From: Histoplasma ohiense
Taxonomy: Eukaryota; Ascomycota; Eurotiomycetes; Onygenales; Ajellomycetaceae
Reading direction: 5' to 3'
Length of the DNA stretch: 64,000 nt
Assembly (NCBI GenBank): GCA_017607445.1
Contig: JAEVHH010000001.1
Coordinates: 5,518,001 to 5,582,000 of the forward strand
Position 1 is the stretch's first letter, and every line of letters begins with the position of its first letter. The position numbers and the translations under genes were made by a program. Under the pieces are notes generated by a model. That model saw only the letters and a list, made by a program, of their open reading frames with translations, searched no databases and was not told where the DNA came from. Shown here piece by piece: positions 46,590-60,079 of the stretch.

Positions 46590-47737
46590 ATGGGGTCCAA
46601 GGCGAAAGAAGCGGAGACGGGGAGGTGGATATTGATTCCAAGCGGCCTGCAGGAGATTGCTGAGTTGGGATGTTCATCCACTCAAGGGCGACAGCGTGGG
46701 GAAGATGGGGGCGGGGATGGCTTGTGAGCAGCTCGGCGGAAAACAAAAGTACCAGCTCCTCCTCCGCAAAGTGCCTGTGGACCTGAGGTTCGAAAACGGG
46801 CGACCTAGGACACACAACGACGATTATTCACTTTGGGCTGTCGGCGTTCTGTGTTAGATTTTGTCGTGCTGAGCCATTGGGTTGATGTTTTATACCGAGC
46901 AAACGAGGAAGACAGCGAAGCAAACAACAACAACCTTCGGGGCCAACAACGAGTTTGGGTGGAAGGGAGAGAAGAAACAGAGTGCCGCGAGCTTGGATGA
47001 TGGCAATAAGAACAATAATAACCAGGAAGAGTAATAATAGTAATCATCGAAGCAGAATAAGATCATACGGGGTATTTGCCCCCCCCCCCCCTTGGGACCA
47101 TCTCGACTTAGTGCGATACACAGCAGCTAATCGTGCCCGCGATACAGATTACAGCTAGATGCAGTTAGGGACGCAGTTTGGGACGTTTACAAGCTCCCGG
47201 TCTCCTCCAGCCGAAGGCAGATCTAACAGCAATTTCTCTGCCGCTTGGATGTTTGATATCATTACCAATCTCGATACCAGACACATACATGCCCAACGAA
47301 TACCACAACCCGATAGATAGATGCTCGACGGGGCCCCCATCCATACATCAATTCAGTCAATCCCCTTGAATCCCCGGATGGGAGGCAAATTGGCGCTGGC
47401 AAAAGGCCCGAACCACTTCCCGTCGCCAACCCTTGCAACTTCGGCATGCAGGTGCTGGCGGCTTGCTTGGGCTAGGGGCCAAAGGTCAGGCGCGGGCATC
47501 CCAACAACGGCCATTGCTTACGGCGGTATTTGCTGTGTATCGTCGCCTGGACTGGTCGCAGGAACCCCACTCACCCGCTGGCCTTACGGGTGAAAACATC
47601 GTCGACTCTTCCGCTTGGTTAGCTCGCCAATCGTTGCCCCGAGGCTTGGTGGGCCCTTTCCGCCCATTTCTCCGGTTGACTGGAGACTGGGTGAGAGCGA
47701 GTATCATCAGGTCCCACTTCGACGGACGCAACAAAAG

Positions 47738-47740
<3 letters not shown>

Positions 47741-47771
<31 letters not shown>
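47741..47771. repeat. Poly(A) tract
   Basis: 31 consecutive A. Confidence 0.95.
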
Positions 47772-47775
<4 letters not shown>

Positions 47776-50700
47776 GAATTACGCTTGCTTGAATGTTCCA
47801 TCCCGGACCTGGAGACCACAAGAGCCGAAAGCCAAAGGAGCATTGCTAGCTGGTTCAAGGGTTTTACCAACTGTTAGAGCGAAGTCGTCTGCTTACTAGA
47901 GGAATTGTGGCTTGAAACCAGAGATGCGGAGGGGGCCAAGGCCAAGATCTTGTCAGCATCGACGGAATTGTTGAGGATAAGTTCAATAACTAACTCAGGT
48001 CTAAGAAGAATAATAAAGTTTTGCTGAGTTGAATTCACAAGCCCTCCGCCTGGCTCCGGCAGATATCATCCACAATGCTGATTTTCACCTTTGCACATGG
48101 AGATTTGTGGGCGGTGATGGGGTTTTTTTCTCTCTCTGAAAACCCCTTTGAGCTCATTTCATCTCAACTGCGCTAGGCCTGCAGAGGGATTAGGCTCGCT
48201 ATCTTCTCCCCCCGTCTCAACTAGAACAGCCGCATCTTGCGACGAACATGCGGCATTCATTCCTCAGTTCGAAAACCAACAAGGCACGGCCGTTTCATGC
48301 ACTGCCGTCCATTTTATATATACATCCAGAGAATGAGTGCTCTTGTTTTTGCATTGACAATGTCAGCATGGTCGTGTTTCACGGAGAAAGGACCAACGAG
48401 CTCTCTGCACAAACTTACAAGTAACTACTGGGACACACACACACACGCACACACACCAACGACCATCACAGGAATAAATGAAAATGTATTGTGTGTCACA
48501 CAGGGCTAGCTCACAAATAATAAGCTCTGTTTCGCAAGGTACAAGCCCTGCATGCCTGTTCGTTATTAGAACTGTTATTGTTAGTTTCCTCTCTACTATT
48601 GGGTGCTTAGAGTCAGCAGGGCCCCATGCCTGACAGCCTGGAGGTGGAGGAGGACTGGAGGAGGCGAAGTGGAGATTCCATGAGGGGGAAGCCTGCGAGG
48701 TGGGAATGAGAAGGAGAGTCGCGATGGAGCAACCCACGCCTCTCCACAGTGTCTGCATCCAATCAGCAGGGTAGACTCCATCCCGGTGAATTTCCGGCCC
48801 CCATGAATCATAATGATGGGGAAAGCTCAAGGGTCAGGCATCGAGTTTCAACCTCAGGAGAAATTCATCCCCCCAACCAACGAATCCTCGCAGAAAATGT
48901 TCCAACGGTCCAAAAGTCCCCGGCCAAAGCCATGGAAGTTTCTGTTCAGATTCCATAACTCTAGTATGGATTGATTTGGCTCATAAATCCGACAATATCG
49001 CTCGACTTACAAAGTTGTCACTCCGCTTCCTCTGAAGGGATGAGAGATTTCAGATTTCAAAATTCACCTGATACTTCTCGAAACAACAGATTTACTTCCA
49101 AGGTTGCTCCCTCATTCCTTGGAGAAGCCGCCAGCAGACGAGATGCATGCTTGTGAAACGAGGAAAAACTTAATATACACACTTTGCTCGCCTTTCGTTA
49201 GCATGAATACAAACAGAGAAAGAAAGGCATTGACATCATCGGTGCATGAATTCATTTTATTACGCAGTAAGCGAGCTATAATTATTCCTTGCTCAACGGG
49301 GAAGAATCGACAGGGCAAAAACAAAAACAAAATAAAAATAAAAATAAAAATCGAAGAAAACTGAAAACCGCTCGAATCTCAAACTTCGACACTGTTGTTG
49401 GACGTACTGTACATACAAAACGAACTCTCCTCCCTGGATCTCGTCTTGTCGTGGTGGCCGCGGATTGGGACCCTAAGCACAACCCTCAGAGGGCATTTTG
49501 CGCGCATCAATCCGAGACTCCGATCAAACCTCACCGCTGAAAAGGAGGGAAGAAAAATAAAAAATTTATAGTATGAAAAATAAAATGAAAGGACCAAGTC
49601 AAGCCAAAAATAACCAGAAAAAGAAAAAGTTGATTTGCTTATTCGAGGAACATCCAGCGTAGAAACTTTATTCGTCGCTAACAAATGCATGAATTGTTTC
49701 ATTTTCTTTTCTTTTTCTTTTGCTTTTCTTTCTTTCTTTTTTTTTTTCCCCATCTGCTTGTCTTGTTTTGTTCTCTTGTTCTGATTTTTTCTCCCTCGCG
49801 CCAAGTTGGTGTGTCTGCATAGTTGTTCCATTGCGTCATTCTTAAAAACTCTTCCCTTCGGCCGGAATAATGGGATTGTCCATTCATGTAGCTTTTTGTC
49901 TATCTTTCCTTCTCCTTCTCCGTTTCCGCCTCCCTTTCATCCCTTTTTCAATCGCGATGAACTGGCTCCCTCAGCGATGGTTGGAAGCTTTCTTTCTCGC
50001 TTCCGGACCCTCGTTCCCCTGCGCGAAAAACCGCGTTCTTCGCGCACAAGCAAGGGGAAAGGGCAAGCAGCGGGGGTGTGCGGGTATGTTCGGCAGAGAA
50101 GCTCACCCAAAAAAAAAGGAAGAAGAAGCCCCTGCCGCTAGCTCAGTTTTCCTCAGTTGGCTACATGGGAATAGGAATAGGAAAACTACGGGTCCATGGT
50201 TGAGCTATACGATAATGGACGGAGGTGAAAGTTTACCCCGCGCCTGACTGACGGCCGATTTGCCTCTGTTTCTTTTTCTCTGTTTCTTTTTCTCTGTTTC
50301 TTTTTCTTTTTCTTTTCTTTTTCTCTTATTCCAAACCGTTTCAATTCAATGGAAGGGACTGGTCGCCGCTCCGATCCTTCGAGAACATAAAGTAGTGTGT
50401 GGCTTGGTGGACTAGCGGCGGGGTACTTGAGGTTCGAACTCTTTTCCTTCCTTCCCTGGAGGAGGAGGGCGGCCAGTATGGAGATCCATTTGCTTTCATG
50501 AACACCAGGGGATGCATACAAGGGTTATGCGGAGATAAATGGATGTCGCGCATCAACCAATTACGGGCTAAGGTTCTAAGAAGAAGAAGAAGTTGAAAGA
50601 GAAAGGAACGAACATACAGGCACACCCAAACTGGAAAACTGACAGGGGAAATGTTTTTGATATTTAAGAGTTAATCTGGTAAGTGCATGTCATACGTAAG

Positions 50701-53214
50701 GGAAAAGGAAAATGTATGAGCCTCTCCGGAACAGGGACTTTGCTCGTTGTGGATTCTGTCCATGCACAGAAGAATCCTTTACCATTCCTGTCGGGAAAAC
50801 CTCGAGTGTCCCTCCCTTTCCCGACGGAAAGGTTATTGAGGTCTCAGGTCACTGAGATTTCGATTGACATCATAGTGTAAACTAAAAATAGTTAGTCGTG
50901 CTAATGTGAACTTGGAAGCTGGGAAATTTCCATGCGCTTGGGGATTCAATGGTGGGTTTGTCCCCCACGTTGTGGGGTCTGTTTGGATCATAGGGGTCGG
51001 TCGTTGTGAAAGCAAACTTCGCAGCTGTTGTATTGGCTCCTGTCCTCAATGACTCAATGATTGGGGCAATTGTTAGTGGGTGGGAGTTGATTATTTTTTT
51101 AAACCATGTCATATAATTGTTCCTGGCAAATCAATAATAATAGAAGAAAGTGTCAGAATCGGTGCAGGGTCCTGTTGAGTGGCTAGAGTGGAACATTGAG
51201 GGGCTTTCTATTTAATTGATGTGCTAGCGTTTGCGGGGAACGATGCGGAAGGATTGCATTTCAAGTCTTAAAACACGGTAGGCAGTTAATATCTGGTCGA
51301 CTTGGAAAGGTTGGTTGAGGCATACGGGAGCGAGCGGGCCGTTGGAGCACATCACCACTACCTTCGGATACAGATTTAAGAAAAGCAGGATATGTACGTT
51401 TCCACAGGCCGAGTTGATCATATGAGGACTGTAGATGTAAACTAGCTCACAGTGCCATTGTAGGTATCCATGTTTTTAATGTCATACCGTGAGTAGATTC
51501 CGCAGGATGAAGATATAAAATGGACATGCTGGCGGCCTTATCAATTCAGGCGCCAGAACATTCTAGTGTCATCCTCAAAATCATTGCGATCTCCGTTGAA
51601 AGAAGAATTCGCCATTCTCAGTGGATCATCTTGGGGGAAATTATTGATTTTTGGCAAACACATATGTGGGGCCATTCGAAAGGATATCCTTAGTCCACCG
51701 TGGGTTTCGCTGGCAAGAAAATCTTAGCGGTTCACCTTCAATAATGCTGATATACTTGTGCAAATTTCGTTAGTCTTCGGTCTCAGGGACGTGTTCAGAG
51801 TGAGAGCTCGGGCGCCGGAACTTTGGAGTGCCTAAGGGGTAAATGATTTCTAGATTTTGGATACGCTTGGATCTTCCAATTCCGGGAATCATTCGTTTAT
51901 TTTTTAGTTAGCTATATGTGCGGGATAAGAAGCCATTTTTAGGTGGTCCCTTGGCTGTTCTTCTCAAGCTCAGAATGGTATTGTCGCTCCGTGCTACGCC
52001 ACGGTTCAAATCTTCAGTCGTGAGAATAGATAGGTCTCAACTGGCCTTGACCCCTTAGTTTGCTATACTTGGGCTATATTAGCCTTCATATGGAGAATCC
52101 CGGAAGTCGGAATTTTGCGTCTGGAGAAGCGCATACATGTCACTCACGAGAACAGAAGCGACAGGGGTTAGCGAATCTTCTTTGCGGATTTGTAGAGCCA
52201 ATTGTCAGGGGTCTTTTCTCCGCATCTCTTCCAAGAGCCTCGGAAAGGCTAGATGCTGCAATAAACATGGTCAGCATGCTGCCCAGCTGCTCGCACCCTT
52301 GCTGTCTCCTCATCCCCCTGCCACCTACCCCTGCTCTAAATAGCCCGTAGGCCGCCGATTTTCCTCAGGCTACCCTGTCAACGAAATCAGCAGGTAACCG
52401 ATGCCTTGAGTTCGCCATCATATTCTCCCACACCCAGGGCTGCCTTCAATAACCGAGAGTGGATATAGAGAACGTAAATTTTACGGAAGGTCAGCTGCCA
52501 ACATGCGGGAAGTGCTTGAGAACGGCTTGGTGGTAGTGATAAAAATGTGTCCATGTGGCGACCCGTCACCGAACAGGGGTCTTGCTGGTCCTGTCCCTCA
52601 AGATGTTAGGTATCCCCGGATTCCCCTCCGTTGCTTCAAACTCACAGAGCGGAAGGGTAGCGCTCATCTGCCATTGCTCGACATGAATGTCAATCTGGCA
52701 TTTAGAAAACAGAGAATAACAAGTTAGTACCGACCCGTCTTCAGCAGCCAGGTCAAGAGTGCTTCCCGGAAATTTCCGTTTCACCTTCTTTCTTCCTTCA
52801 AACAACGTACTTGTGCGCGGGGAGAGTCCGATTTGTTTGATGTGTCTTTTGGTAACAAATTCTTTCCCCTTTTTGATGTGAGGATTTTCAGTCACGTGGC
52901 TGGGATATGGGAACAGCAACCCATTTGCTCAACTTCAAATGACTTTGGTATCTCATAGTGGTTTAAAAATTAATTGAAGAAAGAATATGGGAAGGAAGGG
53001 ATAAGTAGGGAAGGGGGGAAAAACATATGTCGATATGCGCCTTCGATATTGCCGGAATGGTGGTTGCCATCCTTGCCTGTCTCCAAATCAAACAGTTGCT
53101 TCCCCGATATAGGGACACGAAGACAACTAATATGCCTGTAACCAACGCTTCATCTAGAACGGCTATTCACTTACCCAAGCTCACATTGGCCTAGAGATTG
53201 TTTGGTTCTTTCTT

Positions 53215-53245
<31 letters not shown>

Positions 53246-56200
53246 ACTAATCAATCTCACCACAGGTCCAATTCGAATCGGATTAGACATCGTGTCTCTC
53301 GCCCGCTGTATTGGCTTGAAGGTGTTCATGGACGGTATATCCTCGATCGAATAAGGTGGCAGGCGATTTATCTTAAAACAGTCCTTCATTGAATTTTCAA
53401 TACCAAAAGTAACCTGTTACAGCAAATCCGGGTGATGGTGGTGAGGTGGTTGATTGCTGCATGCATGGGAAAATCAAGTACCGTTATACTGAGCGGCGGT
53501 TGTTGAAAAACTGCAACGACAGCGGTGGAGATAATCTCTCAATCCTCAGCTACACTATTTCTCGTTGTAGATCCTCGAGGTATTTCGAGTAATATCTGCC
53601 ACACGCCCGGCTCCTTTATCCCCTTCGAAGGGCTATGGCACCACGACATCTCTTCCTTTGAAATGCAGGCTTTCAGGAAAATATCTTCAGAGAAACAACG
53701 CCAACAAACGTCGAGGGCCCTCCCGCGATGTACGTTACCTGGCGCTATGCGAAGGCTTTAACACTTTAACTCTGATGACCATCTCAATTGTCCTGGGTGC
53801 CATCCAGCGAAAACGGTTTCGGCCTTCATCATTCAACAACTATACATATGTCAATTAGGCAGTGCTCCGAGTGTTCTTCGCATTCTCGTAGGAATTTATG
53901 GTCCATCTGTGCCGCAAGGAGAGTCGTTGTATGAGTAAGAAAAATTTAAAAAACTGTTGGTTTGTCTTTCCAGGTTGATGGGCAACGAGAAAGAAATGGA
54001 GATACCATTCATGCCCCCAGGTGCAGAGTCTTCACTGCTGAGATATAGGCCGAAACAGAGGTCAACCATTCAGTCGTGCGGACTTCGATGTGCTGCCAAT
54101 TTAGAGTGTAACCACTAATTTGTTCCTGGCATAGCTTATCAGGACAGATAACAAAGGATTTGGGTCTTCCATTTTTCAATTTGTCGGAGGCAGACTGAAC
54201 CAGGGGGCTTGAAAAAGCACTTTCTTTCTATCGCAGACCTTCGTTGGTTTGTTGGCACGTATTCAATGACAGCTTCCATTAATGGAAGCTTACAAGATCA
54301 TAAAAAAGCCCTGCATACGCGACAACATATATGGAATATCAGTCTGGACAGACCTCACATAATCATGATGGCAGAAGCTGTGGAGAGAGCCAAGATTGGC
54401 GCAGTAGGCATCAGGCCCCTAAACTAGCCAGCCCCAAATATTTTGGTGGCCTGTTAACCGGAATGCAACAGATTTACCAGATAATTGCTTGCTTGTGCAA
54501 GGAGTTTTGTTCCACGCCGTACCGTTTACTCATTCTATTGACCCGCGCGAGCTCGGAGATTTTGTCGAGAACCTTGGCATGTTAAATACGCCCTTGACGG
54601 TCCTTGCATGTCAAGAGCTGACACTTTTTCGCAATTTCCCAAGCTCTTAGCCCGATCGATTGCTTTTGGTTCCCCCACTTTCCTCCGAAAATACGTCATT
54701 GCATCGATCCCGTAGTTGAGCTTAAAAGGACAGTTGCGTAAGATAACGCTGCTGGGATTTGCGTATCGTGAACTGCACACCTGTATTCAAGACGAGGTTT
54801 TTCAAAGTTTGGTGGGATGATAAAGCGCAATGTGTCGGGACATGAAGGAGCAATAAATCTGCATTCAGCTACCGTCGCGTCAGGCATCTGTATTAGCAAC
54901 CATTTCACCTGGTGCTCTCGTTAAACAAGCCATTTGAGGACAGCGGTGAGCCAGGCAATGCCGTTGCATATTTCCCGCGCATCCGTATAGTAGACCCATT
55001 AAAGCCGGGATATATGGTCGCCGTTAGGACATTCTCGTGGTCCGACCAGAGGCAATTGACCCGAATTTTTCAGGACGAGATCCACAACAATGAGCGCTAA
55101 GGCGCGCGAATTGAGTTTTCATCATGATTTGTGGTCCGGGAAATAGATTCCCTGGATGTTGTAGCTTGGGTTAAGGATTTGAGGACCCTTGCTATGTTGT
55201 CAAGGGTGAGCTGCGAGCGGAACGCGTAATGAATGATCTTCAGCAAGGAAGGTAGCTGGGTGCAGGAAGGCACTTGGACTCGCAGATCCCAGAATTTTGC
55301 ATAGATTGAATGGCGAGGATGCCAAATGGCCCTCACGGCCATATCTTGAGCAGCGGAATTCGGTGTCATTGGGACATATGTTCCTTGGATGTTTCACTAA
55401 ACCATGTACATGTACATGTACTGTACATTGCAACCCAATCTGGCAGTATAACGAACCTGGCCAGAGCCGTCCAATTTGACTTCCAGATATGAGATGTGGT
55501 TATGAGCATAACAACAAGACGTCCGGTTTCTCAGGAACCCTTGACCCTCAAACGTCTTTTATCGCAAGACCGACTCGAAAGATAGCCATTTGACCACAGA
55601 ATCAGCGACCCCATCGCACGAGACTAACTTCGGCAAGCGAGAAAAGAGACTGGCTTTTTACTGCTTTCAGTATCAAAGACCAGGATGTTCGACGACCCTA
55701 TGGAGCGCGGGAGTGGTATCGGAAGCAACTACGCTGTAAAAAATTGCCGATGTGGATATAGACTAAATGATAGAATCTGTTTCTTTGGCTCGGCTTATTG
55801 GACAGGTAATTGTGAGTGAAAGAAGAAGGGTGTTATTTGTTATTCCCTCGGATAGTCATGTCTGATGTAATAATGCACTACGGTGCTGATTAAGCAACCA
55901 ATGAGCCAACCAGCCCTAGTTACCTAGTTAAATCTGAATCAACACATCTAAAGATACTTATAATTCATAGCAGCCGAAGGATATATCATCAAAAACCTTG
56001 CATTCATGGCTGCCTTCCTTCATATACTCGTATACCTAAAATGGTAATTACGATCCTTGTAGGGCCAATGTCAACAGGGTATAGAGTTCCCTCCACCAAA
56101 AACAAAGTCTCGGAATTAATCCAAGGAGAAAGACAAGTCCCGCGAGCATAACAAGAATAGGGCCGCTAAAATTAAATGTGAAATCATAACAAAAAAAAGG

Positions 56201-56920
56201 GGGCTGGATGTGACCACGAACAACGAGACACTGGTGATGAGGTAGGTAGGTTATGGTACCCGAACGAGAGGAATAGAGGTTAGTTATTATATCTTTTCAT
56301 CCAGGAACGCTGGACCCCAAACCAACACAAGCCACGATTAACTGGTGAATAAGCAACACATGGTAGAGGGCGTTAAAGCATTAATTAAGGGTCGCAGTTG
56401 GGAAGAACGGCTCTCGGGGTGGTTGTGGTGATGGGGTAGTTGAGAGATGTGGATGAGAAAAAATACTATTTTTTATGAAGTAAAAAGCATCTCATCTCAC
56501 CGGCCGAAAGTGCGCTACAAAAAGATAGGATAGATCTGCTCTGCAATGTTTTATTGAATGAGGAAGGGTTGGTGGCGAATAGGTATGATGCATGATAATT
56601 TAAATAATAAGGACACACCTGAGAAAATATTTTGCTCAATGCAAAATTTTCAGCAGTTTGAAGGGAATAGGAATGAAAATGAAAGTAAAAACAGGGAAAA
56701 AAAGCGTGGAGTCGAAGATTGAATTGAATCTACAATCTAACAGCGGTTAGGACGACCGATATTCGTATCCAGGGGGCTGAAGGTTTCTATAACTTGGTGA
56801 TACATATACCAGAGCAAAGATATTTCGTAGATAGTAAAAGGTGCATCGAGGGAAAAGGATCGATCTAGCCGGCGTTGAGAAATGAAATAGCCGGCCATGC
56901 CATATATTTCATGAGCTTTC

Positions 56921-59900
56921 TCATGAGGCAGCCATCATACTCCAGGTGGAAGCATCACAGGTGACTTCCTCGAAACTATGCAGGACTGAAAATCCCATGG
57001 CAGAGAGACTATCGTAGTTCCCATCAGCGTCGACCTGTTTTTGCCGAAAGATGCCTTTAGGTTAGCTAGTATTCTTGGGGGCGGCATTTCCAAACGAGTT
57101 CTGTATTGAATGGGATGGTCGCAGTTGATGACAGAAGAAAAAACAACGGAGTGAAACGGTAAGAAGGGTAATCATTTCTACTTACGCAATCCAGTATAGC
57201 CGCTCTAGCCCCTTGCTTGCGAATTTGCTTGATTCCCAACAAGATCAATCCCTGTACCAGTGTTGCATACTCCCCTACAGAAGGAGAGATCACAGGACAA
57301 GAAATCCCTCCCGCAATTGTGCGAGTGTCCTTAAGCGCCGGCATGGATTCCGCAAGTGCGGCCGTGGAATTATACACAACGACACTACCCAGTATCGTCC
57401 CATCTTCCCGGCGTTTAGCGCGAATAATCCCGCTACCCGGAGCACCGCCAAGCCCCCTTTTGTAGATCTCCATGACCCCAACACGCGAAGTAGTTTTCAC
57501 ATGATCAAGGACAGAATCCGCAAACTCCCACCCATAAACGAGATCGTAGTCGACTTCCGAGCTCTGTAGAACTTTCGTCAATCCTTCCGGCGGTGACCAG
57601 TCTTCGAGATTTCGTAACATCATGCTGCATACAGAACGTGACAGGGCTGTGTTCCATCCCAGATTGGCAAACCACTGCCGAAGCCTTTTGCGCTCGGCGG
57701 GGTTTCCTGTAGGGATTCCGTGGTATATGCCTGGTAAACGTGAGCCGAGCTGGAAGCTACGGATGCCTGGCCGTTGAATCAGTGTCCGAATTGCGCGGTT
57801 ATGGAGGGAATGGCCGATGGACATTCGTCGGCGGGAAGGGTCGACAATGAGTGCACCGATCACGCCCGTCCCTGTGGATTTGAAGTAATACGTAGAGCAA
57901 AATCCATAGAGCGCCTGTGTGCTGCTATTTCGAACAACAAAGTGAGACTCTTCCACGTCGCTGTTGCGGAGAAGGAAGGTGGTGGAGGTAACGCTAGCAA
58001 GTTCGGATCTTTGGCACTGGGTACCATCTTCTCGGACAATATCTAGGAGAGTATCTAAGGCATGTGCATCCCGATCCTCATTCCAGTTCTCCACTAGCCA
58101 ATGTTGCCTCGACTGTTGGAGTCTCTGGTTGCGACTAAGTGAGCCAGGCAGTGAGCCCGAAGGTGTTAGCTCTCCGTAGAGAATTTTTACCAAGGATTGC
58201 AAGGCTGTTTCGGTAAAGTCGTAGGTGCAAATATACGTCCCAATTGATGGATCTGTGGCGAAATCGTAGGGCGAGCTGACAGCTACAACGATTACGGGTT
58301 TCGCGCGGCGCTCGCCGTTGGGAGAAAATTGAGAATTGCACATTAGCGATACGTGTTTCGTGAATCCATTTTGGTACAAGTTTCTGTTGGCGTCGGCCGT
58401 TACAACTATGACAGCGCTTGCGCGATCGATTAAATTTTCATGGACTGGTCGGACGCCGTTGGCAGTGTAGGAGGTGTGTAAAACACGCCCGTTCCTCTGC
58501 CGAGCTAACGATCGCCCAAACTCCTTGAAAACACTTTCGCCGCTCATGACAGAAGCACTACGCTCCCATGAAGCGGCATCCGCTGATAGGCCTGCCCGAC
58601 TTGCTTCGGTGGTCATCGATAGTAGCATTGCAGATGCTGGTAACGGCTTTATCAATGGTGTGAGGAGTAGAAGTTCCTCATCCGGTTCGAGAACGCTGGA
58701 TAACGGGATGTTATTGTGCTTGTCTCTAACAACGGTGAGCGAGCTGCTATACGCTCGAGTGGATAGGCTAGTGTGGGACGGCTGCATTTTCGATAAAAGG
58801 CTGATTCCTGGTGGATTCAAAGCTTTTTCCCACGAAGTGCATCGCGACTTCATGTCTAGAACTCTTCGTAGTGACTCACGTATGCGGCTTTTGCTAATGA
58901 TGCCATTTTCTACTCCTAGTTTCAATCCATTGATAGCCTCCTGTTGTACAGAGAAGGATCGACACAACAGGATCAGGTCGCAACCAGCCTTCATGGCCAT
59001 AACGGTTCCACCGCCAACGCCTATATTGTAGCTGAGTGCTTCCATCTCAAGGCATTCCGAAACGACCACACCGTCGAATTTTAGGTCCTTCCGCAGGAGT
59101 TCGTCAACAACCTGTTCTGACAAACAAGCATGCATGACAGTCATTCCAGCTGATGCCATGGAACATCCTCCTACCATCATTGAATCTATGCCATGCGTTA
59201 TCGCATTCCGATAAGGAACCAGTGCGCTCACACTTAGTTGCTCAATAGTATCCGTGATGATGGGAACATCAGACTGGGAACCCATATAATCGAGATTACC
59301 ATATGAGGGGAAATGCTTCCCGCAAGTCACCAAGCCTGCCTCTTGATAGCCTTTCATGAACTCAATGCCGTACGCGGACACCTCTTGCGGGTCATCTCCT
59401 ACGCTTCGAACGCCTAGGGGCTGGTTTCTGGCATTCGTCAATGCATCAAGTACGGGACCAAGGATCCAGTTGATACCAACGGCGCTGAGTTCTTGGGCAG
59501 TGGCCTTGCAGACTTCTCTTGCTAGAGATTTCGATCCTGTCGCAGCCATCCCCATGGCGCTGGGGAACTGCCGTATGTAAATCTCGTCGAATAAGGTGTT
59601 AACGCCGCCATTTTCCTGATCGAGGCAAATCAGTAACGGGACCGGATGGCCAGCATCCCGGGCGATGGTTTGTAGTTCATAGACAAGTTTAGTGGTTTCT
59701 TCCGCCGCTGCATTGAGATATCAGCCGATGTCATTTTAATATATATATACATATATATAATTATATGAGGTTTTTCAAGGCATCCAACCCCAAGTGGTTA
59801 AGACAACTGAGACCAACCACGCTAATCTCTCCTCAACACAAAAACTCAGAAGTGGGAAGGAGCCAAGTGTATGGTAATGAATGACTAGAGATTGTGGCTG

Positions 59901-60079
59901 AATATGAAGAAAGGGGGAAGGGAAGGGAAGGGATATGCACATTTCAAGTTCTTAGCGGTGAGTATGACAGAACCCAGATGATAGTCCTCTATCAGCGAGC
60001 GGATTTCCGAATTAACGCTAGTTCCATCGAAGCCCATGACAAAGAGCTGGCCCATCTGCCTATAGTCGAACTCGCGCAT
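56921..60079 (-). CDS. GH3 beta-N-acetylglucosaminidase-like protein with C-terminal GNAT domain
   Basis: Three exons: 59941-60079, 57186-59707 and 56921-57034, joined through introns of 233 and 151 nt in phase, giving 924 residues. Start MREFDYRQMGQLFVMGFDGT. The N-terminal half is a GH3/NagZ-type barrel: LLICLDQENGGVNTL, GINWILGPVLDALTN, CGKHFPSYGNLDYMGS (Lys177, His178), then DGVVVSECLEMEAL. The usual catalytic nucleophile position in FSDD.M is read here as E264 of SEC, and the NagZ DSH dyad reads GSQ. The middle resembles a GH3 C-terminal domain. Residues about 600-890 look like a GNAT acetyltransferase (IVDPSRRRMSIGHSLHNRAI). No signal peptide, so cytosolic. Likely substrate: GlcNAc-containing sugars. 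Fungal GlcNAc gene clusters contain such GH3 genes. It is divergent from the deaminase at 62549, 2.5 kb away. Confidence 0.85.

Larger units (their letters stand above)
46250..56920. other. 10.7-kb intergenic region, no convincing gene
   Basis: Near the NDT80 start there is (GA)n(GT)n at 46532-46589, probably within the leader or promoter. Further on: C-run 47080-47091, A-run 47741-47771, AATAA repeats around 49330-49350, CTTTT tracts 49700-49750 and 50270-50325, (TTC)n 53213-53244 and a GTACATGTACATGTACTGTAC palindromic cluster at about 55406-55427. Many frames of 60-150 codons occur on both strands; none shows a domain, a consistent splice structure or protein-like texture. Degenerate genes between 52000 and 55500 cannot be excluded. 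Confidence 0.45.

Noticed and set aside
50400..50445. GAGGTTCGAACTC resembling a tRNA B box
   Set aside because: No A box or cloverleaf can be drawn around it.
53213..53392. TTC tract followed by short frame
   Set aside because: Translation of a (TTC)n microsatellite with nondescript continuation; no gene support.
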